This document shows, piece after piece, positions 39,101 to 52,890 of a stretch of DNA of 64,000 nucleotides; within the stretch, counting starts at the first letter, position 1, and every line of letters starts with the position of its first letter. The stretch covers positions 28,631,958 through 28,695,957 of the forward strand of contig NC_089979.1 of assembly GCF_036417845.1 (NCBI RefSeq). Reading direction: 5' to 3'. Source of the stretch: Apteryx mantelli. Lineage: Eukaryota; Chordata; Aves; Apterygiformes; Apterygidae. The position numbers were made by a program, and so were the translations under genes. A model generated the notes under the pieces. It saw only the letters and a list, made by a program, of their open reading frames with translations. It was not told the origin of the DNA and did no database searches.

Positions 39101-42100
39101 CCACCAAATTTAAGTGTTTCTTCAGGAGGGCTGTAATGCAGTCTAATCAGTTTGGGAGTCAGTGGATCCTTTCCTCTCTATCTTGTGTGGGTAAGGATGA
39201 TGTTTACTTGAGAGGTACTTTCTAAAATAATTTGCCCTGCTTTGTTCAAGGAAGGCTTAAACATCAGGCAAGTCCTTGCTTCAGGAGTAAAGACTTTTGC
39301 CTTAGTCAAGTTAGTAGAAGCTACATGAGCATGTAGAAGATTTATGTATGTTTTTGGAACCTAGACTGAGCTCTGTATCTCCAATGGTATGTATAATGAA
39401 AGCTTCCAACACATGCAGCAAAGCAGGGTGCTCCTATTGGATATTTGGATGCTACCTATATAGGTTTAAGATGTTAATTGGACATGGTGAATCTTAAAGT
39501 TGGATATAGTGGCTTTATTGTCAATCCTTCTTAAAATCATTCATCCTCTGGGCCAAGCAGAAGTTATTTTGCTAATTTGCTACTAGACATATGCACATAG
39601 TTTTCCGGCTTGTGAAACATACAGTAGATTCCTGTACAGTATTGTTATGTTGCCCTTCTCTGTTCAAAACAAGAAACAGCTATGTACTGCTGATGGGAGA
39701 TAAGATTAAATGACTTCCTAACACCTATGTATATATCAGCCTAAGTAGCTTAATTTCTCAAAATTTGCTAAACCGTCAAATTAAAGAAATGTCATTTTCT
39801 TTGGACTTTGAAAGTGACATTACTTAGACACATCAGCTAGGACTTAAGAATTTACTCTAAAGTACCTCTTTTTGGATCCTGCCCTTAAGTCCTAATATTA
39901 GAGGTCTTATTGTAATATTGTAAATATTTCTTTGTTGCATCTTCCATCTTGTTTGCATTTTTATGAATTAGATGAATGGCTTTATTTCATCATTTCTCAT
40001 CTTTTTTTTAGAAATATACATAAAATAATGTAAGGTACAAGACTGAGGCAAAACTTACTCTGAGGTCTTTTTTTTTCTTTTTATTTCGGTAGATGTCACG
40101 GTCTTATGTGACATTTTATAAATAAGCATAATAAATATAGCAGACAATTATTACAATTAGAAAATCTCCAAACCTGAATTGGTTTGCCTTTCATTGATAT
40201 TGTATGATGGCAAAATGAAATTCATGTCTTAAATGCCAGCAGCATGAGGAAGTGGTAAAATAAGTTTTTTAAGAGCTCATAGTTTTTATCCACTAAACCA
40301 TGAATATAAGTTACACATGTAAGAACAAATAAATGCCAGGAGTAGTGTTCTGATGCATTGGACTAATGGACATGGAAGTTGGGGACACAAAAATACTGAG
40401 TGTTAGGAAAGTCATAGGTGTTTTACTTAGTATGTCAGCATTTCTTTAACATTGATTTTAAAATAGAATTGCAACAAGCTGTTTGCTAGGTAGTGAAACT
40501 AAGGGAATCAAGTCCCTCTAGACTTGCTTGGAAAAAGTTGAAGATTCACTGCAATGCTAAGTATGCGTGAGATGAAATGGGGCCTGAAAGATGCTAATAT
40601 TTATACATTACCGCAAGTCAGATCAGTTGAGAAAAAAAGAAGAAGAAAGAGCATGAAGTCAGAAACAAGCAATAACACAGCCAAGTGTTGTGCTGTTGTG
40701 CTTACTGCCCCACACTTGTACTAAAAGGCACTGACATTGGTTAGGAAAGATTTGCTTGTGCTGGATGATTTGTCAAAACATGGCACCGCATAGGACAGTG
40801 GAGAGGGAGCTAGTTACCTCTGGTAAATTGACTTAGCATCTGCTAAACTTGAGCCATAGAGATGACCCTTCTCAGAAAATCTCCCCTGTGCTCTAAGGAA
40901 GGCACAAATGGCATCTTACTGCATGACTGCATAGAAGAAAAAGGTTTTTTCCTAGATCTCTGAAAGGCTGCTGGCAAAAACCCTGGAGGAAAAAGGAAAT
41001 GTAATGGAAGAAGCAAAACAGAAAAAAAAAAGGGGGAAAAGAAAACAAGAGAAAACAAAAAACAGGAGTAAGAAGAGTCCATTCCCAAGAAAAACAACAT
41101 ATTCCACTGGAGAGGAGCAGTAGGTCAGTGAGAAGGACATAGAGATTATAAACAGGCCAGTCATATTGCAGGCTCAGAGCATTTTTCAGTTCTTCTGTTC
41201 TCAAGATCCATCTATGCATGAGTTTAGAAGGGAGAGATTAGAAAGGGAAGGGTAGGAAAGGAAGTATGCCATTATGATCATCATTATCATTATTATCATT
41301 ATGAACAAATCCCTGAAACACATATAAATCTTTTTGTCAGTCCAGACAAAACTGTATCTCAAAAAATGGGGCAAAAAGTAGAAGTCAAATTTATCTGCAT
41401 ATTTTCATTGTTTTAAACATGTTTCCAATGTCATTATGTGAAGACAAGGTGATATTAGAAAGTGTCTATAACAAAGAAGTAGTGGTTACGCTTAGGTGGA
41501 TTTTCAAACTTCCTCCATTTAAATTCAGTTTTACAAATTTACTTTAAAATTATGTTTACTTGAGTCATGTATGGAATCAAAGGCCCTTTTGGAAAGCTTT
41601 GTAATACCAAGATTATTTCATAGTAATTTAATTTTACTATCAATCAAAGGCTGTACTATGTGGCATACTTCTGAGTGCCAGAGAAAATAATCCTTTATTA
41701 CTGCTGTTGTTGTTTCATCAACAACAAGGTCACATAGGGCATTACTTTCATAGGTCAAGCCTACTGTGCACCCTGGGGTGCCTTTGTTCTCCCCTCTCAG
41801 TGCACTGGCTTCCAACTTCCCCACTCCCCTGTATTCTGCAAACTCTTTGTAGCTCCTTCAGTTCCTTATTTCACTCTGGAGTACCCAGAGTACATCCCTG
41901 CTCCTCCTTTCCTCCCGTACTGGGATGCTGTATTCTCTTACCTTCATGCTAGAAGTTCTCTGCAGGTATATCTCTTCCCCTTACCATCCTGTTCCCATTC
42001 ACCATTCTTAAATCTGTTCTCTGTATCTTGGAAACAATTTATTCAGAGATTTTCTTATTTTGAAGAGCTGGAAAAGATGAGTGCCTAGTGTTCTTCTAGA

Positions 42101-45100
42101 GAGTCTACTGGCTGCTAAAGGGATGCTTTTAGGTTCTGGATGCAGTAATCAGGGAAAAAAGGAGTTCCAGGTATTTCTAATTTTCCATTCCCAGCTATTA
42201 AGCAAAGGAATTGGGTTTTACCCATTGATTCACAGAAATTGACCAAATGTAGAATTCCAGTTATTGTACTTATTATTGGAAGCAGACAGCGAAATGCCAT
42301 CAAGCTGGGTAGATAAAGAACCTCCCCTCAGTTTGGCCAGGAGATTATTCTGTTGTTACTTCTTTGTACAATCTTGCTGCCACCTATGAGTAGCAATGCA
42401 AAGCTGATTTCCATAAAATAATATAAATATACAGTTAAACTACAAAGCCTACTTATAATGAAATCCCTGTTTATGGAAGCACAGCTGCAAGAACCATCCC
42501 TTTTTTTCACTGGCAAATAGCCCCATTAGTGTGTGAACACAAGGTTAGCTGACAAGAATAGTCATATTTTTTGCTTTTCTCAAGACATGATCATGTTAGT
42601 CTGGATAGGTACAATTCTCCTCTGTCTATTTCTCCATTGTATTGTTTCTACAATACTGTTTCAAAGTTGACTGATGAGAGGTCATTTCTATAAAGGTAGT
42701 ACATATTGTTGTTCAGTATTACAATAACTTTTGATATATATGAAATAGTGAAATCAGACTATATGTTTTAAAAGAAGATGTGAACATTCATGACTTTTAA
42801 TATGTCATTGATATGTATAATAATTTAGAATTTTGTCATAAACTTGTATACTTATTATAAGATACATCATAAAAAAACTTTAGCCTGTGAATTTTAAAAT
42901 AAGTATTCAACAATAAAAGGCAATTAAAAATAATCATTTTTCAAAGGCTTTCTACAAAGTCAAGTCAAAGGCTTCCTTGAAATGTGTGCACACTTGTATG
43001 TGTTACACACCTGGACAGTATATAGATGATGAGAGTCACTGGATTTAATATAGGCACCTGAAAACTGAAAGACATGGTTTCTGATTTGCACATTTTACCT
43101 TTTATATGAATGCAATTTTCTGTGCGTACAATTATGGTTTTGTATGTATAAGATACCCTCTCTGAAACCAACTGGCTGGAAGACCAGCTGGAAATCTTTC
43201 TGAAATATACTCTGTAATCTTGAAGGAAGGGTATTTTTATTTTTCTGACCAGCAGTAAATTTTCTACCTCAGTAGCATGGCTTATGGTACAGTATTAAAG
43301 ATCCAAGCTTTCACAGCAGGTTGTATTGGCTATGTAAGCTTACACTGATTAAGCTTCTAGGAAGAAACAGTGGAATATAAACACACAAAACAACAACAGA
43401 AATTCTCAATTGAACTTAGCTAAATCAATGAAATGTGAATTGTGAATTTATCTCACTTTAATATACATTATACTACTAAAACCAATTTAATAAATGGTCA
43501 AATCCATGGCCCATAGATTAATCCATATTGATATTTCTCATGCAGCATTATTTCTACTTTCCAGCACAAGATATCCAATACTGCTGCTCTGTCAGTTGAC
43601 AGTCACATTCGATTCTTTAATAAAACCCTGTATTGCATTACTGCTAGACTGAACAAGAAGTGAATTTCCACTTGGGAAATTTCAGAAGGAAAGTAGATGA
43701 AGGTCTTCTTATTATCATAACCAAAGACAATAATATATAGTCTCTTTTTTTGACATACCAAGTCTATTGATACACACTATACAAATAAATACAGAATTTG
43801 CCACTAATTACTGCAGAATCACACTTGGAGAAAACAAAACCAAACCAACCTGTGACCATCTTCACCTACTTGACTGTAAGTCCCCTCTAGTGGTTGTTTT
43901 GAGTATACAGATTTTTTAGTTATCATTGCCCCTTTTGTAAACAAGGGGAGTTGACAGCATCTTGCTGACGTTCATTACGGGTAAATAATAATTATCTGAA
44001 AACTTTGAAGAACATTCTGACACTGCTGAGCTGTTTTTGTCAAGATAAGTGAGCTCAGTTACCATACACACTAAAGCCTTACATACTACAGCCTTCTATC
44101 ATTGCATACGCATATACAGTGCAAAACCAGAGCAGTACTTCAAAACCCAGTTCTTTGACTGATTTTTTTCCTCTCACGCCTTTGGGAACTGGTTAAGATT
44201 CTTTCAAAGTGGATTTTTCACAGAAAATGTCAGCTTTGCAAAACTGAAATATTTCTCACAACTTCCCAGTTTCATCAAACTTCCAATGAAACCCAAGAAG
44301 AGATTCCTGGCAGCCCACATAACATCTTACTTTGCTGTCTGCTGGTGGGCTCAGGCTTCCTGGTCTTTCTGTATTAAAATACTCTTTCTGTGAAAGTCTC
44401 CCAAACCTGGGAACAGCTGGAACTCACAAACAGATGCACTGCCACATGGACTTTGCCCAGTGTCCTACACCTTGAGGCCTGGGAAGATCCCACCATGTGG
44501 GAACATGAGGACCCTGGAGCTTTCATGTTCCCTGAATCAGAGCTAGAGGGTCTTATCTCTAATGGTCTAGTCTGTCACTGCTGCTTCAGCTACCTGGAAG
44601 GTCTGAGGTTCTCAGACTGAGAATTAAGAACTGCCAATTTCTCTGCCGTAGAACCAAGAGGAGGCAGAGCCTGGGTGATCCATCCATCCCTTCCCACTCT
44701 AGAGATGGAAGCAAGGAAAGTGGTAAGTATGTGAAATAAATGATAAGATATGTGAAAGTGATAAGTGATAAGCCAGAAGCCTCAGAGCTTGGATTGTAGT
44801 TGAATTTCATATAGAATAATAAATAAAAATTTACTAAGGTTTTGAAGAGAAATTCCAAGTTTCTGCTGAAACTGACAGGAAACAACAAAAAAAAAAGGAA
44901 TCTGCAGAGAAAATCAAAGTTTACCGCAGACAGATGAGTCAAACAACCTAAGCCTAAGAGCAATATTTTTCTCTCTTCCACTTTGTCTCACCCACTCACC
45001 TGCTGTCTCCTAGCGTCAAGGATGCGCTGAAATAGGTTATAATCATTGTCTTCCTCTGTCTAGGGATAAGCATGCGCATGAACTTCTCCCAGAGCAGTTC

Positions 45101-45605
45101 CTGAGAGTAACATAATCACTCTATATTATAAGCTTGGAAAAATAAAGCTCTTTTTCTCTGAGATAGTAAAACTGACTACAAACCAGGTTTATTATATGCA
45201 TGAAATAAATTACCAAGAGGAGACAAATATTTTTGTTTGTTTTCTAGTCTCATTCAGTTATATTGTTTTTAAAGGTTACTTGCAATTTCAAGGTGGAAAT
45301 GCACTTTTGAAATTGTTTTACCTTTTCAACACTGTATGTCAATAAGTTGCCTTTTCACCTTTTTCTCACAGTTTGCAGAGGATACGAAAGGGAAAAATAT
45401 AGATGAGCAAAAATCAGACTACAAGTCAATCTCTGGAAAAATAAAATATTAGATTATTGTAATTTAATATAGATGGTATTTGGTAGGAAGACAACTCACA
45501 CTCATTAAGAATGAGATTTAGCTTTACTTATTCACACTGAAATAGAACTTTAACCCTTGAGCAATCCCACTGAGATAATTTTATATCACTAATGCTCAAG
45601 GTGAG

Positions 45606-45676
45606 ACCCTGATCCCCCTGAAGTAAATGGCAGAGACTCCACTAACTTTAAAGAAGCCAGATTTAATTTCTAGTGT
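45606..45676. repeat. Ancient amniote repeat scrap (GAAGTCAAT type)
   Basis: CCTGATCCCCCTGAAGTAAA, TGGCAGAGACTCCACTAACT and TTAAAGAAGCCAGATTTAAT keep the order of the same sauropsid repeat seen at 25411 (CTGATCC..GAAGTCAATGGCA..CTCCCATTGACTT..GCCAGATTT). This is the clearest copy. Confidence 0.5.
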
Positions 45677-46589
45677 CCTTTGACTGCTGGAGTCTGTCCT
45701 AGCATCTACCTAGCAGTGTAAGAAAGTACAAATACCAACACAGAAAAGGTTTAGATACCTTTGGCAGACATAATTGGATACTATAATATAAAGGATTTAA
45801 ATCATGTAGTACAGATTCTTGTCACTAACCATTATCATGCCCCAGATTCTTGTCACTGTACTCACCTTTATTGTCCTTTACATGTATGGTCTCTATATAC
45901 ATTTCCAAACAGTTTTAAGGGGTAACTCATCTGCTTACATTTACCTAGTCAGCAGCTGTGGTACTGTTTTATGTTAGGGTCAGCGTTGCAGGAGAGGATT
46001 TGATTAGGGATATACGTGTTTTGGAAAGGAACTGATGAACTAATTCTGTGGAATGGAATACTCCTCTTCAGGAATTGTTTGCTGTTCTCTTTTATGAAGG
46101 GTACTTTCTATTGCAGTGGAAATGATGGATTAGCTTTGTTTGTGGAAACTTCTAAACCTCCATTGTTCAAGGGTCTGTAGTGCAGGAGACACTTGTAGAC
46201 AAGTGCAGATAATTGGCTGGGAGCCAACTGAAAGTTTTGCTAGAGGTCTCCCTTGGAAATGATGACTCCAGGAAGTGAAAGTTTGACTTCATTCAAGTTG
46301 TGATGAGCTTGCAAATAGATTTATGTTCATTCAAGTGCATTTGCAAGTTGTGGCTATGCAAGTGAGTTTAATCACAGACATTATCTTGCCTACTGAGTTT
46401 CAACAAGTCTCAAACTGCTGGTATGGCTCCCTCCTTAGTGGCAAAAAATACAGTGTAAAGTGGGAGGGAATGGAATAAACTTTATTGATGCAATACAGGC
46501 TTAAGTACACCCAGTCTAATGCAGTGCTTAACTCATCATTCTCTATTTTGGTTTTATTCCTATGAGACAAAAAGAAACAGCTTGACAAT

Positions 46590-46700
46590 GTTTCTGGATT
46601 ATAAGCTCTTAGGGGAGGGAATATGTCTTGTTGTGTGTACTTTGAAGTGCCTCTGACACCTTGGGGTTCTTTATAAACGGTAATAATAATAATCATTTAT
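46590..46700 (+). repeat. MIR-related SINE 3' part, with TAA tail
   Basis: GGATTATAAGCTCTTAGGGG, AGGGAATATGTCTTGTTGTG, then CTTGGGGTTCT and a GTAATAATAATAAT tail follow the recalled pattern ATTGTAAGCTCTTCGGGGCAGGGA..GTCTTGT..GTGTGTTTG..GTAATAATAATAA. It appears to be the same family as the fragment at 16731-16816 but in the opposite orientation. Confidence 0.6.
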
Positions 46701-47914
46701 TGCTGTGCAGTGTGGTCTGGTCTCCCATTTACATTCAGTATGATTGGTTGTGCTGTGTCGCTGTCCTGTTCATCACTTCTCACCTTGCACTTACATGCAA
46801 CTTCTATTATGGTTATTTTTAGAATACATAAGGCACTCAAATAACATGATTACAAGTGTGGAATAACAGCTTAGGAAATAGATAGGAGGATAGTTCACAG
46901 AAAGAGGCAACATACTGCACCTAAGCTGTGCTAGATCAAATCTGACATTGTAAAATCAAAGAGAAGAGGTTTTAATATGGAAATAATGTGAGGAGATTAT
47001 AATGAATACTGTTTTTTTACAGTTGAGTTACCATCCTTTAATGAGTTTCTGGATTTCTTTTTAAAATTATGTATGCTTGTGCCTGTGTATGTGTGTATGT
47101 AAATACATGCATCCACACACACCTAATGTGTGTTTGAGTTTGTATGTCTGTTTGTAAAATACAGAAAATAGTGGGCTGTGGGAAAAAAATGGACCAGTTG
47201 TAAGGTCCTACAATGGTCATTTTCCATTCCTGGAGTGAAGTAAAATGACCTTAAAGTTTCCTTTTCATGGAATCTGGACAATCTTTATGGAAAGCTTAAT
47301 TTTCTGGCAGCTTCAAGGATGGATATATTTACTCACATTCAGAGAGTTTATGATGCCAGGAGGCAAAGAGTAGCAGGAAAAGGTGTAGCCTGGAATGCTC
47401 CTGACTCCGGCTGACAGAGGGTACTGAGTGTTTTGTCCTAGTTGTCACAAGTTAGAGCAACCCTGTGATTTCTCTAGCTTTGTGCTGAAGGCTGGCTTGG
47501 GCTCTTATCTCCATGATGGTGCTACACTGGTGGAGGCATAAAAGAATCTTTATCTCCCCTCTTTGCTTCAGTGAAGCTGAGGAATGAACCCAATATAATA
47601 TGACTACTTCAGGTAAAATGAGGTAGTAAAATTTGTCAGTTTGTGCCCCTCAAGATATTGGCATTTTATGTTGTCTAGCATGTACCAAACTTTTTTGCCA
47701 CAGAAGAAATTATTTCCTCCCACCATTTTTGCTGTTGAATTAGATACAGTAATTCAGTCTGACAAAATGCTATAATAATCTTTTGTCTGATATATATAAT
47801 GACATTCTTTTTGCATATAACTAAACTGAATAAAAATCACAGGTACTATATGATATGATCCTGCTCTGAAACTGCTTGTTCTATCTGAACCTGAGTTAGA
47901 TTATCTTTATTCAC

Positions 47915-48045
47915 TTCTCCCTCTGGAAGCTCTTCCAAAACCTTATGGCTCTGATGATTAGAAACTTTATTCTAATCTCCAGTCAATTTTACTTATGCCC
48001 TGTTTAGTTTCATTTATTTTTTGTCTCATAATTTAAATACGACAT
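47915..48045 (-). mobile_element. Old CR1/L3 3' fragment
   Basis: CTCTGGAAGCTCTTCCAAAA, GCTCTGATGATTAGAAACTT and TATTCTAATCTCCAGTCAAT run in the same order as the reverse complement of the L3/CR1 3' region (GGAAGGCTGTTCC, TCTGATGGTTAGAAACCTT, TTCTAATTTCCAGCCTAAA, recalled). It is short and decayed. Confidence 0.5.
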
Positions 48046-49315
48046 CCATTTTGGTGCTCCTTTACTTGGCTCACCTTTCTCTGACCATACTAATTCAAGG
48101 TGTGTGTATGCACCTCAGAAGGGAGCACAGAACTCTGCATAAAATAATGCTTTATGGAACATAACAATAGTAGAAAGTTTTCTAATTCAGAGAAGGTAGG
48201 TCATATATTTATTACAGGCTTCAGTCACTTGCATAATACAGTTCTTTATTGGCGCTACAATTCTTTACATCTCTCAGAATAAGACAATGTAGTTAAACAC
48301 TGACCTAAATAAAGAAGTGGCATCCCTGGGGATTTTAAATTGATTTTGAAGCTATAGCATTAAGGTTTGATATTTAAGTCAGTCAAGTGTTGAAGAATGG
48401 GATTATGGATTGTTTTAGCTGAAATTAAAGGCAGTTTAGATACATTGGTGGAATAAATGAAGTTTCTAATTTTACCAAATAATGACACTGGATCATAAAG
48501 CCATTGTTTAAAAACATTTGATTAGTGACTACTAAATGGAATCTAAAATAATAATTTGAACATCTTGAGGCAATGTAATCTTCACCTAAACCTATTTTTA
48601 ATTCCAAATTTATCTGAAGAGAGATTAGTGTAAGTCCTGAATAGTTGCTTTAGAGCTGTGTGTGACAAGGTAACATCTGAATAAGATAATTTTTTGAGAA
48701 AGGAATTCATTAAGTAATATCACTCAGCCTGAAAGGGATGAAGGTCCATCTTTCTAAATCATTTTTAATTTTAATAATGATTTGGGGAAAAAAATGTAGT
48801 TATTGAGGGCAGAGAACCTAGGATGAGGTATAAATATTCCAGCTCCACTGCTTAGAAGCCCATAGAAAATGGTAGTTAGTAAAGAGGTGTCTGGGGACAT
48901 TAGTTGACAAGGTCAAGTACTTGGATTTAATCAAATTCATTTTGTAGTTGGAGATTTAGTCATGGTTATAAGACAGAGAAGTCATCTCAAGTAAGGAAAG
49001 CTAACAAAAAAGCAATACATCATCTGCATAAAGTGAAATATATTGCTCACAGCCATTTAGCTTTATGTCAGAATTAAGGAAGGTTTTGGAAATACTATTC
49101 TAGCATGAGCTATTCAAATACCAGTAAGTGATAATGTAAAGCAGTTGTGCTTTGTTTCAGTGATACTGAAATCTCTGCTAACAGTTTAACACTATTGCTA
49201 CTGGGATACACTGATGTCATGAACTGATTTGTAACTAAGATACGTATTGATTACCAGTTCGCAATTTTGTACTGTTTTAACATAGGGAACTGATTTTCAG
49301 CACCTTCTACCGCCA

Positions 49316-49372
49316 TCACTGAAATTAAAGGGAGATATGTCATTAGTTTCAGCAGAGAAGGACTGGACTCAG
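49316..49372. repeat. Ancient amniote repeat scrap (GAAGTCAAT type)
   Basis: TCACTGAAATTAAAGGGAGA, TATGTCATTAGTTTCAGCAG and AGAAGGACTGGA follow the pattern CACTGAA.T.AA.GGGAG, GCCATTGACTTCAG, GCAGGA. Short, so tentative. Confidence 0.4.
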
Positions 49373-49974
49373 ACTTTCTTATGCAGTTTGAAAATGCAAG
49401 ACACACTGCAGGAGGTCAACTCGAGAACCAGAAACAGAACCGTACTGCTTATGATCTCAAATTAAGATTCAGATGATATATAATGTTTGAAGTCTAAAGC
49501 TGAGTATGAACTAGCATATTTTGGAACACATGGCATGAAACTATGATGATTTTAAGATCTACAATACTCTTAGAAAACAGGGGGTTATTTTCTGAACAGA
49601 CAACCACTGATTAATAATTGTTCCTTTCCTATAAGTGAGACACTGGAACTGGACTTGCTGTGTGTCATAAAGGAGAGTCCATATTTTTTTCATTTTTTTT
49701 TCCCCCTACGTAGGGACATTTATTATATGAATACCAGTGTGTTCTAAGGGCAACTTATTATAAATGCCTTGTTCTGAAACTTAATAACTCCAACTGGTTG
49801 AACTTAATCACAACCTATTTTCATGTATACAAGTTCAAGATGCTACTTTCCATACATAGATATTTTCTAACAAAACACATGCAACCCAAAAGGAAATGCT
49901 AAAAGTAATGGAAATAGATTATAGCTGTGTAGTTTTATATGATTTATTAGAATTAAAGACACTAGAAATAGTAC

Positions 49975-50185
49975 AGTCCAATTACATCACCTAGTCCAAA
50001 TGCAGAAAATCTAAAACAAATTTTCCATTTTTTTTTCTAGCTGGTTTTCAAATTTCCAACTGAATGAATGTGTTTCACCATTTTCTTTTGAAACTTTCAC
50101 TATGCAACACATCATGATAAATACTTTCTTGATGAGCAACCTAAAATTTCCTTTCTTTAAGTCTTTTCCACTACTTCTCATACAT
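49975..50185 (-). mobile_element. Old CR1 3' fragment
   Basis: CATCACCTAGTCCAAATGCA (49985-50004), TTTCAC..ACTTTC, ATACTTTCTTGATGAGCAAC CTAAAATTTC and CCACTACTTCTCATAC resemble, in order, the CR1 reverse-complement text (ATCATCTAGTCCAA, TTTCTTCCTAATGTCCAACCTAAA, CTCTTGTCCTATC). There is no coding frame. The identification rests on several short matches in the right order. Confidence 0.45.
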
Positions 50186-51104
50186 TATTTTTTTACTGAA
50201 TAATTTTTCCCAATTATTGGTCTAGATTCTTTGTGATGTTCCTTCCTAGTCATTTCTTAGTCATAGTAATGCTTAGTTATCATAAGTCTTATTCATAAGT
50301 CATTCCTCTAGTTACCTGACTGTTTTTATTAACAAGAATTTCTTTATTTTCATACTGTAGTGCACAAGACTGAGCCTAATGTCCTAGGCCAAGGAGTTTA
50401 ACAGAGTATAACAGATACATAAACAAGTATTGATGAGAATATGAAAGACAGATGAGAAAACCACATGAGTAAGAGGATAGGAATAGAAAGTAATATATGA
50501 TGTAACTTAATAGGTAACCAAAAGAGGAATACCCATCAACATATATATTTTTCTGTCTTTCAGATGATCAGAAGCTTTGTTTACTTGAGGTGGATACTGC
50601 TGGTTCTTCACGTAGGTCCCATCTCTAGCATGTAGAGGCTGTTTTTTTCTGAACCCCAGGCATTTGGATGGGTTAGGAGGCCAATATATAGCTGTGTTAC
50701 TGTATGCATATTGCTGGGAAGGACTGGATGCTGCAGGCCCAGATTTGGTTTGGCAGAATGCATTAGAGTTAAAAGATGTTGGAAATCACCCACTAGTTGT
50801 CATCCGAGAATAAGACAAATGTTTGTTTCATCTAAATATTGGCTTGCAATCTTTTGTACAGTAACTACACAGAGAAAAAAGTTCACAATCCAGGTTTTGG
50901 GCAAGATAATCAAGCTGGGGTCTGATCTCAGCTGTAGCAGTGTAAAACTAAGACTGAGTTATCTGGGTAGAGCTTTCATGTTTGAAACCATTTGATAGCT
51001 ACTATACCATCTTTCTACAATATATTTTGAAATATTTTCCATTTTAAGAGACACAAGTTAGGCACTTAGATCCAAGTTATGAAGCAGTGAACAAAATGAA
51101 AGTT

Positions 51105-51282
51105 CAGTCCTGCAAATACTTACATCTAGGCTCCAATCTTAATCTCATTTTTACAATTGCTTGTGTGGTCATTCACTATGACTCAAAATGCTCAAGATAG
51201 TGAATAGTCCCAAAGCCATAACATGTCCTAGTGCTACTTGGATTTAATGGGATAAATTAATTTGTGCTATAAGTTTTGCAGG
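51105..51282. repeat. Ancient palindromic interspersed repeat
   Basis: CAGTCCTGCAAATACTTACA at 51105-51124 is mirrored by TGCTATAAGTTTTGCAGG at 51265-51282, with GAATAGTCCC and GGATTTAATGGGAT between. This matches a recalled sauropsid foldback repeat whose ends are TCCTGCAAA.ACTTA and TAAGT.TTTGCAGGA, with AGTCCCATTGA..TCAATGGGACT in the middle. Degraded MITE-like element or inverted-repeat SINE; type unsure. Confidence 0.45.
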
Positions 51283-52830
51283 TACAAACTGAGAATGTCT
51301 TAGAAAAATAATTCCGAAACTGATATTCCATATAACTTTTTCAGCTGATCTATGTAATAACATGAAATGCATACTCACTTCTATTTTTGGGCATTGTTTC
51401 AAAATGTAGTGAAGTCAGAAATTATATTTAGATGTATACCTACCTAAAATCATTGATCAGTCTCTAATTTGGAAGAAATTTGAAACTCTGCATTAATGAA
51501 AGATATTAGAAAAAGGGGATCTTGGGAGATTTTATTACGAATGATTTCAATAGTGAGCTTACCTGCACTTATCAATATCTTAGGCAATATTTTTAACTTT
51601 ACAGGACAAGGTAAGAAGTTACTAACCCTTTAGAATGGTAATCACCTTGTTTTATCATCACAAACATATGCATCCTGAGAAGAAGAAAGAATGGAGAGTA
51701 CAAACCAGGTGTCTAAGTACCATAAACACGATGGAGTACCAAACACACCATGGAGCAATATGGAAGTATAATAACAGTAAGACAAAAGCTAAAGAGAAAT
51801 GGTTCAAATTATTCATTAGCTTCAGAGAAGTAAATTTGCCATTCTGACATCCTAAAAAATTCAGTCCAGAAACAACATGGACTCTCATACAATTGATATA
51901 CAGGATAAAGTGATGGATTAAGGAATAGATGGTATTTGGGAGCAAAATGGTAAGAAGACAAAGATAGTAATATGGCTAATGATGTAATAAAAATAATAAT
52001 GAGACATTTGACATTAAAATAAGACAATAGTTCTTCACTAATAATTCCTGCATGTAACTCAGGGAATCAATGCCTAAGGAGCAACATTTTCCCACATAAA
52101 ATTTTGCCTTTTTTATTCATAGCAGTTTTTCAGAGGGAGTGAAAGGGAATTAAACCAGAAATAAGAGTAAAAGCTCATTGAATAAGTATGCTTGTCTGTG
52201 ACTATTTGAGTCATGAAATCTACCATTTCATGGTCAGAGAGTGGCCATGCCAACAACCTCCAGGGAAAGGATCTCATTTCAGAACTCCCTCCAGGATTTT
52301 GCTGGTCAGTGGCCAAAAAGCAGGAAAATATTAGTAGGAATTTGGGATCCATAAATTAGTTTGTTTGGTCATAGTTACAGAACTATTACCACATTGAGGA
52401 CTGATAATTTGAATAAAACAAGCTAACATATTAGCTGTACACACAAATGGACACATGATGTGAAAAATATGATCTCTAGAGCCACCAGTGTAGACCTTGC
52501 TGTTGTAGTGTTGCTCCAGTTAGGTTAACATATATTGAAATAATTTAAAATAATTTGTGGAAACAAAAAAGTCATCCAAATTTTTTAAAAGAAAATTTGC
52601 TGAAAATGGACTAAACCTCCAAAAGACTGGGTCCCGATAGGTTATATTTTGTTTACTAGTGGTAATATAGAAGTTAGTGTTCAGGACTCAGGAGTGAACT
52701 GATAAATTTGTAGAGATATCATGCTCAGAACTCTCTAGAAATTAGGCATCCAGCTGATATATCCATGAAAACTATCTGATACAAAAGAAATTTAAAAGAG
52801 CAAACACAGTAAACTTTTTATTTATGTCTT

Positions 52831-52890
52831 TGTTACACCTACTGAATGACTGAAGTCAGTGGAATTTAATGAGGGTAAATTCGGCCTACA
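52831..52890. repeat. Ancient amniote repeat scrap
   Basis: TTACACCTACTGAATGACTG followed by AAGTCAGTGGAATTTAATGA and GGGTAAATTCGGCCTA resembles the TTACACC..TGAAGTCAATGGAGTT..AGAATCTGGCCC family of sauropsid repeats. Confidence 0.4.

Larger units (their letters stand above)
25471..45605. other. Intergenic desert, no gene seen
   Basis: About 20 kb of AT-rich sequence. Notable points are an AT-only stretch near 29365-29405, the GTGTCAC/GTGACAC trio at 29653-29682, the palindrome at 33154 and a pyrimidine-rich zone at about 35770-36700. ORFs reach at most 131 codons and resemble nothing known. Confidence 0.7.

Noticed and set aside
44586..44981. 131-codon minus-strand ORF with hydrophobic stretches
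   Set aside because: Leucine/phenylalanine-rich residues come from A/T-rich DNA. There is no domain, no promoter and no splice context.
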